A DNA stretch of 64,000 nt from Burkholderia sp. MS389 (GCF_016899425.1 NZ_CP045994.1:1116001-1180000); one strand, 5' to 3'; counted from the first letter of the stretch, positions 8,924 to 18,144 are shown. Made by a program: numbers and translations. The notes: generated from the sequence alone by a model not told the origin.

Positions 8924-9610
8924 TTGAATCGCCGCCCCATCATCGATCCCGAAGTATTGCCGGTCGAAGGCACCGGCGCCGGCCTGCCTGTCATCGATTC
9001 CAGGCTAATGACGCCGTCCGGCCTGCGAGAACGCTTCGCGCGCACGCTCGAGTGGAGCGTCGAACCCGGCGAAGCGAGGCTGCAGGAAGGCGTCGATCCG
9101 CGTAGCGCGGCCGTCCTCGTGCCGCTCATCGTCCGCGAGTCGGGCCTCACCGTGCTGCTGACGCAACGCGCCGATCACCTGAACGACCACGCCGGACAGA
9201 TCAGCTTTCCCGGCGGCCGTCGCGAGCCGTTCGACCACGACGCGACCGCCACCGCGTTGCGCGAGGCGAAAGAAGAGATCGGGCTGGCCGCCGAACGCGT
9301 CGAGATTCTCGGCGCGCTGCCCGACTACCTGACCGGCACGGGTTTCTGCGTGACGCCGGTCGTCGGCCTCGTGCATCCGCCGTTCACCGTGCAGGCCGAC
9401 ACGTTCGAAGTCGCCGAGATTTTCGAAGTGCCGCTCGCGTTCGTGATGAATCCCGCGAACCATCAGATCCGCGTGTTCCGGTGGGAAGGCGGCGAGCGTC
9501 GTTTTTTTGCCATGCCTTACCCGAACGACGAACCGGACGGGCATTACTTCATCTGGGGCGCAACTGCCGCCATGTTTCGCAATCTGTATCGCTTCTTGGC
9601 GGCCGGTTAG
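8924..9610 (+). CDS. Nudix hydrolase, CoA pyrophosphatase type
   Basis: 228 residues. The CoAse-specific signature LLTQRADHLNDHAGQISFPG precedes the Nudix box, whose catalytic core is ALREAKEEIGL at about residues 106-116. This pair defines the NUDT7/YeaB-type subgroup that cleaves CoA and oxidised CoA to 4'-phosphopantetheine and 3',5'-ADP. The frame opens at a TTG (8924) with GAG upstream; the first in-frame ATG (9008) would leave a shorter N-terminus but keep the catalytic domain, so the start is uncertain. It is followed by the CobD/CbiB-like gene on the same strand after 120 nt. Confidence 0.88.
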   Translation: MNRRPIIDPEVLPVEGTGAGLPVIDSRLMTPSGLRERFARTLEWSVEPGEARLQEGVDPRSAAVLVPLIVRESGLTVLLTQRADHLNDHAGQISFPGGRREPFDHDATATALREAKEEIGLAAERVEILGALPDYLTGTGFCVTPVVGLVHPPFTVQADTFEVAEIFEVPLAFVMNPANHQIRVFRWEGGERRFFAMPYPNDEPDGHYFIWGATAAMFRNLYRFLAAG

Positions 9611-9730
9611 GCGGGCGCGCCGGCCGGCGCGCGCGAGCGGCTGCCCGGCGACCGCGCCGGCAGCCATGCGCGGCTGACGCTGTGCTATCGTTATGCAAAA
9701 AATGACATAACTCCGAAGACGGCGCCACGC

Positions 9731-10669
9731 ATGACTTTCTTTTCGGTTCTCCTCGCTCTCATCATCGAACAGGTCCGCGCGTTGTCGCCGAGCAATCCGG
9801 TGTTCGCACTGTTCCAGTTTCATGCGGAAACCGTCGCGCATGGCCTCGACGCCGGCAAGCAGAAGCATGGGCTCCTCGCCTGGCTCGCGGTCGTGCTGCC
9901 GTGGGTGCTGATCGTCGCGCTGATCTATTTCCTGCTGTACAAGGTGAGCTTCGTGCTCGCGTTCCTGTGGAACGTCGCCGTCGTGTATTTCACGCTCGGC
10001 TTCCGCCAGTTCAGCCACTACTTCACCGATATCCATCTCGCGCTCAACAACGACGACGTGCCGCGTGCGCGCGAAATCCTGCACGAGTGGACGGGCATCG
10101 ACACGGTCGACATGCCGGTCGGCGAAATCGTCCGCCATACGCTGATCCACGCGGTCGTCGCGTCGCATCGGCACGTGTTCGGCGTGTTCTTCTGGTACGT
10201 GCTGCCGATCGGCCCGGCCGGCGCCGTGCTGTACCGGATTTCCGAATACCTCGCGCGCAGCTGGTCGACGCCGGGCGACGACCGCACGGCCGCGTTCTCG
10301 ACGTTCGCGCAGCGCGCATTCTTCGTGATCGACTGGATTCCGTCGCGCCTGACGGCGCTCGGCTTCGCGATCGTCGGTAACTTCGAGGATGCGATCTATG
10401 CGTGGCGCAACCATACGCGCCAGTGGCCCGACCCGAACGACGGCGTATTGCTGGCCGCGGGCAGCGGCGCGCTCGGCGCGCGTCTCGCGGGGCCGCTCGC
10501 GGAACCGTCGAGCCTCGATGCGCTGGCGGTCGGCGACAGCGGTCCGTTGACGGTCGGTGACGATTGCACGCCGCGCACGCTGCAGTCGGCGGTTGGCCTC
10601 GTGTGGCGCGCGGTGATCCTGTGGATGATCCTGCTGCTGATGCTGACGCTGGCCGTGTGGGTATCGTGA
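9731..10669 (+). CDS. CobD/CbiB family membrane protein (AmpE-like)
   Basis: 312 residues with several hydrophobic helices: TFFSVLLALIIEQ at the N-terminus, LAWLAVVLPWVLIVALIYF, VLAFLWNVAVVYFTLG, and a C-terminal helix ILWMILLLMLTLAVWVS. FGVFFWYVLPIGPAGAVLYR resembles the CobD/CbiB core. True CbiB makes adenosylcobinamide phosphate, but no cobalamin gene is near and the length and C-terminus fit the AmpE-like branch (regulatory membrane protein linked to beta-lactamase sensing). Function is therefore open. Confidence 0.75.
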   Translation: MTFFSVLLALIIEQVRALSPSNPVFALFQFHAETVAHGLDAGKQKHGLLAWLAVVLPWVLIVALIYFLLYKVSFVLAFLWNVAVVYFTLGFRQFSHYFTDIHLALNNDDVPRAREILHEWTGIDTVDMPVGEIVRHTLIHAVVASHRHVFGVFFWYVLPIGPAGAVLYRISEYLARSWSTPGDDRTAAFSTFAQRAFFVIDWIPSRLTALGFAIVGNFEDAIYAWRNHTRQWPDPNDGVLLAAGSGALGARLAGPLAEPSSLDALAVGDSGPLTVGDDCTPRTLQSAVGLVWRAVILWMILLLMLTLAVWVS

Positions 10670-10702
10670 GTGATGCGCTAGCCCAGCGCTCGCCAAAATG
10701 AG

Positions 10703-10727
10703 AAGGCCGGCTCGATGCCGGCCTTTT
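10703..10727 (+). terminator. Intrinsic terminator between convergent genes
   Basis: Stem AAGGCCGGC (10703-10711) with GCCGGCCTT (10717-10725), loop TCGAT, then T residues. Flanking A and T runs suggest it works in both directions. Confidence 0.85.
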
Positions 10728-10750
10728 CGCTGTGCGTCGGGGCAGTGCGT

Positions 10751-11068
10751 TCAGTCGTCGAGCGGGTCGCGCACGGCGCCGCATTGCCAGCACGCGGTGA
10801 ATTGCGCTTCCAGCGCTTCGCCGCACTGCCGGCAGCGCCAGGGTGCCGCGCCGGCCGACGGGCCGTGCGACGCGGCATCGAGGAGCCGACGGGCGAGCGC
10901 GTCGTCGCGTTCGTCGTCGAGCCACAGTTCGGGCGTGCACGCATCGGCGGGCAGGCCGCCGAGCGCGCCGGTCGCATAGCAGTTGTGCAGCTCGCAACCG
11001 ATGCCGGCCACTTGGAGCACGTTGGCCCAATGCTGTGCGGTCGCGAGGTCGGGTGCCTTGAAACGCAT
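10751..11068 (-). CDS. DUF2007-type protein with a C-terminal zinc ribbon
   Basis: 105 residues. The first 70 (FKAPDLATAQHWANVLQVAG ... LPADACTPELWLDDE) match the small DUF2007 putative signal-transducing fold. The C-terminus has two CxxC knuckles, C79-C82 and C93-C96 (WRCRQCGEALEAQ, ACWQCGAVRD), expected to bind zinc. ATG 11068 follows AGGAG at 6 nt, which rules out the longer frame. It is the same-strand neighbour downstream of rsgA (65 nt), so it may be the last gene of the M48 protease-rsgA-DUF2007 unit. Function unknown. Confidence 0.82.
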   Translation of the reverse strand: MRFKAPDLATAQHWANVLQVAGIGCELHNCYATGALGGLPADACTPELWLDDERDDALARRLLDAASHGPSAGAAPWRCRQCGEALEAQFTACWQCGAVRDPLDD

Positions 11069-11132
11069 CGCGGCTCCTGTAGATGAAGGCCGGCCCGGCT
11101 GGCGCCGGCCGGCCGTCGCACACGTCGAGCGG

Positions 11133-12074
11133 TCAGCGGACGATCTGGCTCGCCTCATGCACGAGCTGCGCGTACAGCGCGTGCCGGGACGGCGCGATGC
11201 GGCCGTCGGCGACGGCTTCGAGGATCGCGCAGCCGGGCTCGTGCAGATGATGACAATTATAGAAACGGCAGTCCGCGAGCAGCGGACGGAATTCCGGAAA
11301 CGCGCGCTCGAGGCGGCCTTCGGTCAGGTGGTAGAGGCCGAATTCCTGGAATCCCGGCGAATCGATCAGCGCACCGCCGCCTTCCAGCGGGTACAGGCGT
11401 GTGAACGTGGTCGTGTGACGGCCGCTGTTGAGCGCGGCCGAAATCTCGCGGGTCGCGGCTTCGGCATCGGGCACGAGCAGGTTCACGAGCGTCGACTTGC
11501 CCATCCCGGACTGGCCGAGCAGGATCGTCGAATGCCCGGCGAGATGCGGCATCAACTGCGCGCGCGCGTCGTCCGGCGCGCCTTTCACCGACAGCTCGAG
11601 CACGTCGTAGCCGAGCGCGCGGTACGGCGCGAGACGCTCGCGCGCCACCGGCAGCGCGGCTTGGACGTCGATCTTGTTCAGCACGACGAGCGGCTTCAGC
11701 TCGTTCGCCTCGGCCGCGATCAGCGCGCGGCCGAGCAGATCCTCGCTGAAATAGGGCTCGGTCGCGAGCACGATCAGCAACTGGTCGAGGTTCGCCGCGA
11801 ACAGCTTCGACTTGAACTGGTCGGAGCGGTACAGCAGGTTGCGCCGTTCGCCGATCTCCACGATCACGCCCTGGTCGGCCGATGCGAGCTCGTACGCGAC
11901 GCGGTCGCCGACCGCGATGTCGCTCTTCTTGCCGCGTGGGAAGCATTGCAGCATCGGGCCGCCGTCATCGGGCGCGACGATGTAGTGGCGGCCGTGCGCC
12001 GCGATCACGCGGCCTTCGGCCCGCTGCGCGCCGGATGCGCGCGGGGCCGGCTGGCGGGAGGTCGGCCGGCTCAT
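11133..12074 (-). CDS. rsgA: Small ribosomal subunit biogenesis GTPase RsgA
   Basis: 313 residues, a circularly permuted GTPase that checks late 30S maturation. Motif order is G4 NKID (133-136), G1 GQSGMGKST (187-195), G3 DSPG (238-241), the permutation that defines the family. An OB-fold precedes and a zinc finger follows with C269, C274, H276 and C282 ([14 protein letters not shown]). The ATG overlaps the stop codon of the upstream M48 protease gene as ATGA, so the two are translationally coupled. Confidence 0.96.
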   Translation of the reverse strand: MSRPTSRQPAPRASGAQRAEGRVIAAHGRHYIVAPDDGGPMLQCFPRGKKSDIAVGDRVAYELASADQGVIVEIGERRNLLYRSDQFKSKLFAANLDQLLIVLATEPYFSEDLLGRALIAAEANELKPLVVLNKIDVQAALPVARERLAPYRALGYDVLELSVKGAPDDARAQLMPHLAGHSTILLGQSGMGKSTLVNLLVPDAEAATREISAALNSGRHTTTFTRLYPLEGGGALIDSPGFQEFGLYHLTEGRLERAFPEFRPLLADCRFYNCHHLHEPGCAILEAVADGRIAPSRHALYAQLVHEASQIVR

Positions 12075-13330
12075 GCGTGCTGCAGCAGGCGGTCGATCCG
12101 CTGCGACGCGGGCGGATGCGAGTAGTAGAAGGCCGTGTAGACGGGGTCGGGCGTCAGCGTCGACGCGTTGTCCTCATAGAGCTTCACGAGCGCGCTGACG
12201 AGATCCTGCGCGTCGGTCTGGCTGGCCGCGAACGCGTCGGCCTCGAATTCGTGCTTGCGCGACGTGAGGCTGCTGAACGGCGTCGCGAAGAACAGGAACA
12301 CCGGAATCGCGAGGAAGAACAGGATGAGCGCGGCGCCCGCGTTGCTGGTGTCGAGCGACGGCGTGACGCCGAGCCCCGTGTAGAACCACGTGCGTTGCGC
12401 GAGCCAGCCGAGCAGCGCGAGCAGCACGAGGCTCAGCACGAACGACACGAGCATCCGCTTCATCACGTGGCGGCGCTTGAAGTGGCCGAGCTCGTGCGCG
12501 AGCACGGCTTCGATCTCCTGGCCGGACAGGCGCGCGAGCAGCGTGTCGAAGAACACGATCCGCTTCGATGCGCCGAAGCCCGTGAAGTACGCGTTGCCGT
12601 GCGCGGAGCGGCGGCTGCCGTCCATCACGAACAGCCCCTTGGCCGCGAAGCCGCAGCGCTTCATCAGCGACTCGATGCGCGCGCGCAGCGCGTCGTCCTT
12701 CAGCGGCTCGAACTTGTTGAACAGCGGCGCGATGAAGGTCGGGTAGATCAGCAGCACGAGCATCTGGAACGCGACCCAGACGACCCAGGTCCACAGCCAC
12801 CACAGGTTGCCGGCCTGGTTCATCAGCCACAGCACGACGAACAGCAGCGGCAGGCCGAGCACGGCGCCGAGCAACGTGTTTTTCAGCATGTCGGTGAAGA
12901 ACAGCCGCTTCGTCATCCGGTTGAAGCCGAAGCGCTGCTCGATCCCGAACTGGCGGTAATACTCGAACGGCACGTCGATCACGCCCGTGATCGCGAGCAC
13001 CGCGGCGACCAGCGCGACCTGTTGCCCGTAGCCGCGGCCGAGCCAGCCGGTCAGCAGCGTGTCGAGCGCGCCGACGCCGCCGAGCAGCGTGAGGCCGACC
13101 AGCACGGCCGCGCTGACGACGATCTCGAGCATCGTCAGCCGGGTGCGCTCGACGGTGTAATCGGCCGCGCGCTGGTGGGCGGTCAGCGGGATGGTGGCGC
13201 TGAACTGCGCGGGCACGCCGTTGCGGTGCGCGGCGACGAAGCGGATCTGCCGCGACGCGAGCCACAGCTTGGTGACGACCATCGCGAGTACGGCGATCGC
13301 GAACAGCAGGGTGAACGAAAAGGGTGACAT
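12071..13330 (-). CDS. M48 family (Ste24/CAAX-type) membrane metalloprotease
   Basis: About 419 residues from ATG 13330. Several membrane helices at residues 5-25, 68-88, 105-122, 155-172 and 180-197 precede the zinc site HELGH at 279-283. The third ligand lies in [11 protein letters not shown], about 70 residues later. [20 protein letters not shown] is typical of Ste24/HtpX-like peptidases with their active site facing the cytoplasm or membrane interior. Homologues act in membrane-protein quality control. Stop codon overlaps the start of rsgA. A longer TTG start at 13342 is possible. Confidence 0.9.
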   Translation of the reverse strand: MSPFSFTLLFAIAVLAMVVTKLWLASRQIRFVAAHRNGVPAQFSATIPLTAHQRAADYTVERTRLTMLEIVVSAAVLVGLTLLGGVGALDTLLTGWLGRGYGQQVALVAAVLAITGVIDVPFEYYRQFGIEQRFGFNRMTKRLFFTDMLKNTLLGAVLGLPLLFVVLWLMNQAGNLWWLWTWVVWVAFQMLVLLIYPTFIAPLFNKFEPLKDDALRARIESLMKRCGFAAKGLFVMDGSRRSAHGNAYFTGFGASKRIVFFDTLLARLSGQEIEAVLAHELGHFKRRHVMKRMLVSFVLSLVLLALLGWLAQRTWFYTGLGVTPSLDTSNAGAALILFFLAIPVFLFFATPFSSLTSRKHEFEADAFAASQTDAQDLVSALVKLYEDNASTLTPDPVYTAFYYSHPPASQRIDRLLQHA

Positions 13331-13455
13331 CGAAGGCGCCAAAGGGTTCTATGCGAGAATTATATGTTCTTGCGGACCGGCCCCGCTGATGCGATGCCGA
13401 CCGCCCGGGTGGCGCCGCGTCGGCGCGCCCGGTTCGCTATTTTCCAGGATGAATC

Positions 13456-14076
13456 ATGACCGATACCGCCGCTTCCGCCAGCCAGCCCGCGCTCGTGCGC
13501 AACGAGTTGAACCTCGTCTGGCTCGACATGGAGATGACGGGCCTCGACCCGGATAACGACCGCATCATCGAGATCGCGGTCGTCGTGACCAATTCCACGC
13601 TCGACGTCGCCGTCGAGGGCCCGGTGTTCGCGATTCACCAGAGCGACGAGACGCTCGCGAAGATGGACGACTGGAACAAGTCGACGCACGGCCGCTCGGG
13701 GCTGATCGACCGCGTGCGCGCGTCGACCGTGACCGAGGCGGAAGCCGCCGCGCAACTGCAGGCGTTCCTCGCGCAGTACGTGTCCCCGGGCAAGTCGCCG
13801 ATGTGCGGCAACTCGATTTGCCAGGACCGCCGCTTCATGGCGCGCTGGATGCCGGAATTCGAGCGGTTCTTCCACTACCGCAACCTCGACGTCAGCACGC
13901 TCAAGGAGCTGTGCCGCCGCTGGCAGCCGGCCATCTACAAAGGTTTCCAGAAGCGGGCGATGCACACCGCGCTCGCCGACATCCACGAGTCGATCGACGA
14001 GCTGAAGTACTACCGCGAGCATTTCCTGATTCCGGCCGCATCGGCGCCGGCAGGCGATTCCGTGCCGGCCGCCTGA
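13456..14076 (+). CDS. orn: Oligoribonuclease
   Basis: 206 residues. A DEDDh 3'-5' exonuclease that degrades 2-5-nt RNAs and pGpG, the final step of mRNA decay and c-di-GMP turnover. Catalytic motifs: Exo [11 protein letters not shown] with the following [10 protein letters not shown], Exo [13 protein letters not shown], and Exo III with [14 protein letters not shown]. The conserved [11 protein letters not shown] segment is present. The gene is divergent from the M48 protease gene (125-nt gap). The C-terminal 20 residues are alanine-rich and beyond the catalytic fold. Confidence 0.96.
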   Translation: MTDTAASASQPALVRNELNLVWLDMEMTGLDPDNDRIIEIAVVVTNSTLDVAVEGPVFAIHQSDETLAKMDDWNKSTHGRSGLIDRVRASTVTEAEAAAQLQAFLAQYVSPGKSPMCGNSICQDRRFMARWMPEFERFFHYRNLDVSTLKELCRRWQPAIYKGFQKRAMHTALADIHESIDELKYYREHFLIPAASAPAGDSVPAA

Positions 14077-14095
14077 GCGGGCCGGCACACGTGCG

Positions 14096-14128
14096 GCGCG
14101 CGGCAAACGCTCAGCGCCGCGCGCTTTT
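14096..14128 (+). terminator. Terminator of orn, overlapping the end of mogA
   Basis: 9-bp stem GCGCGCGGC (14096-14104) with GCCGCGCGC (14116-14124), followed by TTTT. It covers the mogA stop codon on the opposite strand, so the convergent genes end back to back. Confidence 0.75.
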
Positions 14129-14719
14129 CGGGCGGAACGCCGCGACCACCGCGGCGTCGGTCTCGATATACGGGCCGCCGATCAGGTCGATGCAGTAGGG
14201 CACCGCGGCGAAGATGCCGGGCACGGTCGACTTGCCGTCGGCGTCGCGCAGCCCTTCCAGCGTTTCGCGGATCGACTTCGGCTGGCCGGGCAGGTTGATG
14301 ATCAGCGCCGCATGGTCGGCCGTTTCGCGGATCACCGCGACCTGCCGCGACAGGATCGCGGTCGGCACGAAATTCAGGCTGATCTGCCGCATCTGTTCGC
14401 CGAATCCCGGCATTTCCTTCGTCGCCACGGCTAGCGTGGCTTCCGGCGTCACGTCGCGACGCGCGGGGCCCGTGCCGCCCGTCGTCAGCACGAGGTCGCA
14501 GCCGGCGACGTCGACGAGTTCGGTCAGCGTGGCCGAGATCGTCGGCGCGTCGTCCTGGATCAGGCGCGTTTCGGCGCGCCACGGCGAAACCAGCGTGCCG
14601 GCGAGCCATTCCTGCAACGCCGGAATACCCTTGTCTTCGTAGACCCCCGTACTCGCGCGGTCGCTGATCGACACGAGGCCGACCACGAGCTCGTCCGGGT
14701 GGTTAGGCTTCGTCGTCAT
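14111..14719 (-). CDS. mog: Molybdopterin adenylyltransferase
   Basis: 202 residues. MogA activates molybdopterin by adenylylation before molybdate insertion by MoeA. The sequence starts with [20 protein letters not shown]. It carries the MoaB/Mog core [20 protein letters not shown] (substrate-binding TGGTG loop) and the later [13 protein letters not shown] motif, all diagnostic. It overlaps the 3' end of darP by 17 nt, so the pair is probably co-transcribed. It lies far from the moaA-mobA-moeA cluster at 41-44 kb. Confidence 0.94.
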   Translation of the reverse strand: MTTKPNHPDELVVGLVSISDRASTGVYEDKGIPALQEWLAGTLVSPWRAETRLIQDDAPTISATLTELVDVAGCDLVLTTGGTGPARRDVTPEATLAVATKEMPGFGEQMRQISLNFVPTAILSRQVAVIRETADHAALIINLPGQPKSIRETLEGLRDADGKSTVPGIFAAVPYCIDLIGGPYIETDAAVVAAFRPKSARR

Positions 14720-15305
14720 GGTCGTCTCCGGCGTCGTCGGCCGCGTCGTCGTCGCTGTCGGACGCGCCGCCGGCCGCCTTGATCCACTGGAACAGCTCGC
14801 GGAAATAGCGCGGCGGCTTGCCTTGCTGCGCTTCCTTGCGTGCGTTGCGGATCAGCGTGCGGCCTTCCTGGATGTCGGCGTCGGGGTGCTGGCGCAGGAA
14901 TTCGGTCAGCGCGTCGTCGCTCGCGAGCAGCTGCTCGCGCGTGCGCTCGATCCAGTGCAGGCGGGCCGTCGCGGCCTTGTTCACGCCGCGTTGCGCGTCG
15001 AGTGCGGTGCGCAGCGCGGCCGTTTCGTCGTCGGTCAGCGAGCGCATCACGCGGCCGACGTACTGGAGCTGGCGGCGCTTGCCTTCGTGATCGGTGATCC
15101 GGCGCGCCTCGCGCACGGCGTCCGCGAGACTTTCGGGCATCGGCATGCGCTTCAGTGCGTCTTTCGGCAGGTCGACGAGCGCCTGGCCGAGCACCTGCAA
15201 CTCGTGCATTTCGCGCTTCAACTGGGATTTGCTGGGGCGATCGTAGCCGTTGTCGTCTTCTTCGGCGACAGGCTCGATCGGCTGGATTCGGGTTTTGCGT
15301 GTCAT
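14703..15305 (-). CDS. darP: Ribosome biogenesis factor DarP (YjgA, DUF615)
   Basis: 200 residues from ATG 15305 (ATG 15314 is an in-frame alternative). The core matches YjgA/DUF615: [35 protein letters not shown] and [13 protein letters not shown]. The tail is a run of aspartates from [13 protein letters not shown]. DarP associates with late 50S intermediates near the peptidyl-transferase centre. It is divergent from pmbA (127 nt); this darP/pmbA pairing is conserved in many proteobacteria. Co-transcribed with mog. Confidence 0.93.
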   Translation of the reverse strand: MTRKTRIQPIEPVAEEDDNGYDRPSKSQLKREMHELQVLGQALVDLPKDALKRMPMPESLADAVREARRITDHEGKRRQLQYVGRVMRSLTDDETAALRTALDAQRGVNKAATARLHWIERTREQLLASDDALTEFLRQHPDADIQEGRTLIRNARKEAQQGKPPRYFRELFQWIKAAGGASDSDDDAADDAGDDHDDEA

Positions 15306-15432
15306 GGGCCGCATTGTATCGCGGTGCGGACACCCCAAGCTTGTCTGTGCGCGGCCCCGGACCTTGCTATGATCGCGGGATACGCAACATTTTGACCATG
15401 CGGGCGCCCGCCCGCCACCGGATACCAAGACG

Positions 15433-16803
15433 ATGGCAGCCAATCTCGACGTACAAGCGCGCTATTTCCCGCACACGCAGGACCAGCTCAAGGAAATCGC
15501 ATCGGACATCCTTCGCCATGCGAAGGCGCTCGGCGCGACCGACGCCGCGACCGAAATCTCCGAGGGCGACGGCCTGTCGGTGTCGGTGCGCCGCGGCGAA
15601 GTCGAAACGATCGAGCACAACCGCGACAAGATGGTCGGCGTCACCGTGTTCATCGGCAAGAAGCGCGGCAACGCGAGCACGTCGGACTTCTCGCCGGCCG
15701 CGATCAAGGATACCGTCGCCGCAGCCTACAACATCGCGCGCTTCACGGCAGAGGACGAAGCGGCCGGCCTCGCCGAAGCCGAGCTGCTCGAAACCGATCC
15801 GCGCGACCTCGATCTGTACCACCCGTGGGCGCTGAGCGCCGACGAGGCCGTCGAGCTCGCCCGCCGCGCGGAAGACGCCGCGTTCGCGGTCAGCCCGCAG
15901 ATCCGCAATTCGGAAGGCGCGAGCGTGTCGGCGCAGCACTCGCAGTTCGTGCTCGCGACGTCGCGCGGCTTCCTCGCCGGCTATCCGTACTCGCGCCACT
16001 ACATCGCATGCGCGCCGATCGCGGGCAGCGGCCGCCACATGCAGCGCGACGACTGGTATTCGTCGAAGCGCAGCGCGATCGATCTCGCCGCGCCCGAAGC
16101 GGTGGGCCGTTACGCGGCCGAACGCGCGCTCGCGCGGATGGGCGCGCGCCGTCTCGACACGCGCAAGGTGCCCGTGCTGTTCGAGGCGCCGCTCGCGGCC
16201 GGCCTGCTCGGCGCGTTCGTGCAGGCGGTGAGCGGCGGCGCGCTGTATCGCAAGACGTCGTTCCTCGTCGACAGCCTCGGCAAGCCGGTGTTCGCGCCGC
16301 ACGTCCAGGTCGTCGAGGATCCGCACGTGCCGCGCGCGATGGGCAGCGCGCCGTTCGACGAGGAAGGCGTGCGCACGCGTGCGCGCAGCGTCGTGAAGGA
16401 CGGCGTCGTCGAAGGCTATTTCCTGTCGACCTATTCGGCACGCAAGCTCGGCACGCAAACCACCGGCAACGCGGGCGGCTCGCACAACCTCGCGCTGCGC
16501 AGCTCGAACACGCAGGCGGGCGACGACTTCGACGCGATGCTGAAGAAGCTCGGCACGGGCCTGCTGCTGACCGAGCTGATGGGGCAGGGCGTGAACTACG
16601 TGACGGGCGACTATTCGCGCGGCGCGGCGGGTTTCTGGGTGGAGAACGGCGTGATCCAGTATCCGGTCGAGGAAATCACCGTCGCCAGCACGCTGCAGGA
16701 GATGTTCCGCCATATCGTCGCGATCGGGGCGGACTCGATCGTGCGCGGGACGAAGGAAACCGGCTCGGTGCTGATCGAGCAGATGACGATCGCGGGGCAG
16801 TAA
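15433..16803 (+). CDS. pmbA: Metalloprotease PmbA (TldE)
   Basis: 456 residues. It is the partner of TldD; together they form a heterodimeric zinc protease that degrades unfolded peptides and, in enterobacteria, matures microcin B17 and inactivates CcdA. Diagnostic stretches are [37 protein letters not shown], then [19 protein letters not shown] and [18 protein letters not shown]. PmbA itself lacks the zinc HExxxH site, and none is visible here, as expected. tldD is not in the window. Confidence 0.95.
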   Translation: MAANLDVQARYFPHTQDQLKEIASDILRHAKALGATDAATEISEGDGLSVSVRRGEVETIEHNRDKMVGVTVFIGKKRGNASTSDFSPAAIKDTVAAAYNIARFTAEDEAAGLAEAELLETDPRDLDLYHPWALSADEAVELARRAEDAAFAVSPQIRNSEGASVSAQHSQFVLATSRGFLAGYPYSRHYIACAPIAGSGRHMQRDDWYSSKRSAIDLAAPEAVGRYAAERALARMGARRLDTRKVPVLFEAPLAAGLLGAFVQAVSGGALYRKTSFLVDSLGKPVFAPHVQVVEDPHVPRAMGSAPFDEEGVRTRARSVVKDGVVEGYFLSTYSARKLGTQTTGNAGGSHNLALRSSNTQAGDDFDAMLKKLGTGLLLTELMGQGVNYVTGDYSRGAAGFWVENGVIQYPVEEITVASTLQEMFRHIVAIGADSIVRGTKETGSVLIEQMTIAGQ

Positions 16804-16834
16804 GCCGCGCGTGGCGCAGGCCGCCAGGAAACGA

Positions 16835-16875
16835 AAAAGCCCGACCGGCGTATGTGAGCCGGTCGGGCTTTTTTC
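16835..16875 (+). terminator. Bidirectional terminator between pmbA and folA
   Basis: 15-bp stem AAAAGCCCGACCGGC (16835-16849) with GCCGGTCGGGCTTTT (16858-16872), 8-nt loop, T-rich on one side and A-rich on the other. Serves both convergent genes. Confidence 0.93.
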
Positions 16876-16893
16876 ATCGTGCGGAAGAAGACG

Positions 16894-17394
16894 TCAGCCG
16901 CGCTTGCGCGTGTAGACGACGAACGCATAGCCGAACGTGTTCGGCGCGGCGGCCCGATGCGCGTCGCGTGAGACTTCCTGCCAGTGCGCGGCGTCGGGCG
17001 CCGGGAACGACGCGTCGCCGTCGAAATCGGCATCGATCTCGGTGACGATCAGCTTGTCGGCGAGCGTGAGACCTTCCGCGTAGAGTTGCGCGCCGCCGAT
17101 CAGGAACGCCTCGGGCACGCCGTCGTGCGCGGCGAGCGCCAGTGCATCGGCGAGCGACGTGACCGTGTCGCAGCCTTCGAAACGGCGCGCGGCGTCGCGC
17201 GTGACGACGATGTTGCGGCGGCCGGGCAGCGGCCGGCCGATCGATTCGTGGGTCTTGCGGCCCATCACGATCGGCGCGCCCATCGTCGTGCGCTTGAAGA
17301 ACGCGAGATCCTCGGGAAGTTTCCAGGGCAACTGGTTGTCGCGGCCGATGATGCCGTTGCGGGCGCGCGCGACGATCAGGGTCAACGTCGTCAT
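16894..17394 (-). CDS. folA: Dihydrofolate reductase
   Basis: 166 residues, normal for bacterial DHFR. It reduces dihydrofolate with NADPH and regenerates the cofactor consumed by thymidylate synthase, whose gene thyA lies 2.6 kb away. Seen: [20 protein letters not shown] (N-terminal strand and Met20-like loop), the substrate residues in [11 protein letters not shown], the NADPH site [16 protein letters not shown] and the IGGAQLYAE loop. The ATG at 17394 opens the fold directly; the longer frame upstream is non-coding in composition. This is the trimethoprim target. Confidence 0.96.
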   Translation of the reverse strand: MTTLTLIVARARNGIIGRDNQLPWKLPEDLAFFKRTTMGAPIVMGRKTHESIGRPLPGRRNIVVTRDAARRFEGCDTVTSLADALALAAHDGVPEAFLIGGAQLYAEGLTLADKLIVTEIDADFDGDASFPAPDAAHWQEVSRDAHRAAAPNTFGYAFVVYTRKRG

Positions 17395-17567
17395 GAAGGT
17401 CGGGGAAGAGGGAAGACGGAATGGGGCCGATTTTACCGGAACGGCGGCGCGTGCCGGATTCCGCCTGCCGGCGCGGGTATCCGCGTTTCTTGCATCATGC
17501 GCCGCGACGCGTGATGCCCCGCGCCGCGGCGGCCGTCCGAATAAAAAGAGTGCCCGCCGGGGGACGG

Positions 17568-17588
17568 AGCACAAAAACTTTTTGTGCT
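17568..17588. repeat. 21-bp perfect palindrome upstream of folA
   Basis: Arms AGCACAAAAA (17568-17577) and TTTTTGTGCT (17579-17588) around a single C. It lies 174 nt upstream of the folA start, in otherwise featureless DNA. The tight centre favours a protein-binding site over a terminator. Confidence 0.6.
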
Positions 17589-17646
17589 GCGAGATCGGCG
17601 ATACCGGCTCTACCCGATGGCATTCCTTCCGACCGGATCGTCGATT

Positions 17647-17699
17647 CAATACGCAATCCTGATCGATTCGACGCGTCGAATGATCAGGGATGCGTATTG
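17647..17699. repeat. 53-bp imperfect palindrome at the end of the small exported-protein gene
   Basis: Left arm 17647-17672 (begins CAATACGCA, ends ATTCGAC) pairs with right arm 17675-17699 (begins GTCGAAT, ends TGCGTATTG) with two mismatches and one bulged G; the centre is GC. It contains the stop codon of the minus-strand gene 17684-18010 and could fold into a long RNA hairpin at the 3' end of its message. There is no T-tract. No second copy was seen in the window. Confidence 0.7.
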
Positions 17700-18010
17700 G
17701 CTCGCGCGTTGCCTTCCATCGCATGCCGGATATCGCCCGGTTGAGGCGCCGGCAGCGGCAGCGGCAAATGGGGCGGCGGTGGAATCTCGTCCCACAGCGT
17801 CACGGAGGCCTGGCGTGCCGGCAGCGGTTGCGGCGCCGACACGGTCACGATGCCGAACGCGTTGTCGTGTTGCCTGCCCGGCGTGTTGTCGGCAAGCAGC
17901 ATCGCGCGCTGCGGCTGCATGCCTTCGTCCGCGCAGGCCGGTGCAGGCGGGCCGGCGGCCGACAGCACGAGCGTCATCGGCACGAAGGAAAGTAAAAAAA
18001 GTTTTCGCAT
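17684..18010 (-). CDS. Small exported proline-rich protein, unknown function
   Basis: 108 residues. A classical signal peptide ([20 protein letters not shown] ... APACA) is followed by a mature part of about 80 residues. The mature part has a [20 protein letters not shown] segment and a proline run ([16 protein letters not shown]), with no cysteines in the mature chain apart from the cleavage region. GGAGA lies 9 nt before ATG 18010, supporting translation. I do not recognise a family. Its stop codon lies within a long palindrome. It is divergent from the sigma-54 activator gene across a 500-bp gap. Confidence 0.6.
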   Translation of the reverse strand: MRKLFLLSFVPMTLVLSAAGPPAPACADEGMQPQRAMLLADNTPGRQHDNAFGIVTVSAPQPLPARQASVTLWDEIPPPPHLPLPLPAPQPGDIRHAMEGNARANTHP

Positions 18011-18120
18011 GGCGACTGTCTCCGGTCGTTTCCGTATTCAGCGAAATACATGCCACCGTACCGGGACCGTTGCCGCCATTGCGATTCGTGCCCGAGCATT
18101 GCGAATGACGGCCGAAAACG

Positions 18121-18144
18121 CCTGAAAATGTTTCAGGCCTGAAA
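18121..18144. promoter_or_regulatory. Three alternating CCTGAAA heptamers (putative operator)
   Basis: CCTGAAA (18121-18127), ATG, TTTCAGG (18131-18137), directly CCTGAAA (18138-18144). The last two form a perfect 14-bp palindrome and the first two a 7-3-7 inverted repeat. Such overlapping palindromes are typical of binding sites for dimeric regulators. The protein that binds is unknown; the divergent activator gene is an obvious candidate. Confidence 0.5.

Noticed and set aside
9615..9632. 18-bp palindrome GCGCGCCGGCCGGCGCGC after the Nudix gene
   Set aside because: All-GC simple sequence is expected at this GC content and has no loop or T-tract, so it is not a terminator or a likely operator.
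9731..10669. Naming the gene cbiB or ampE
   Set aside because: Neither the cobalamin context nor the amp context is present, so only the family is given.
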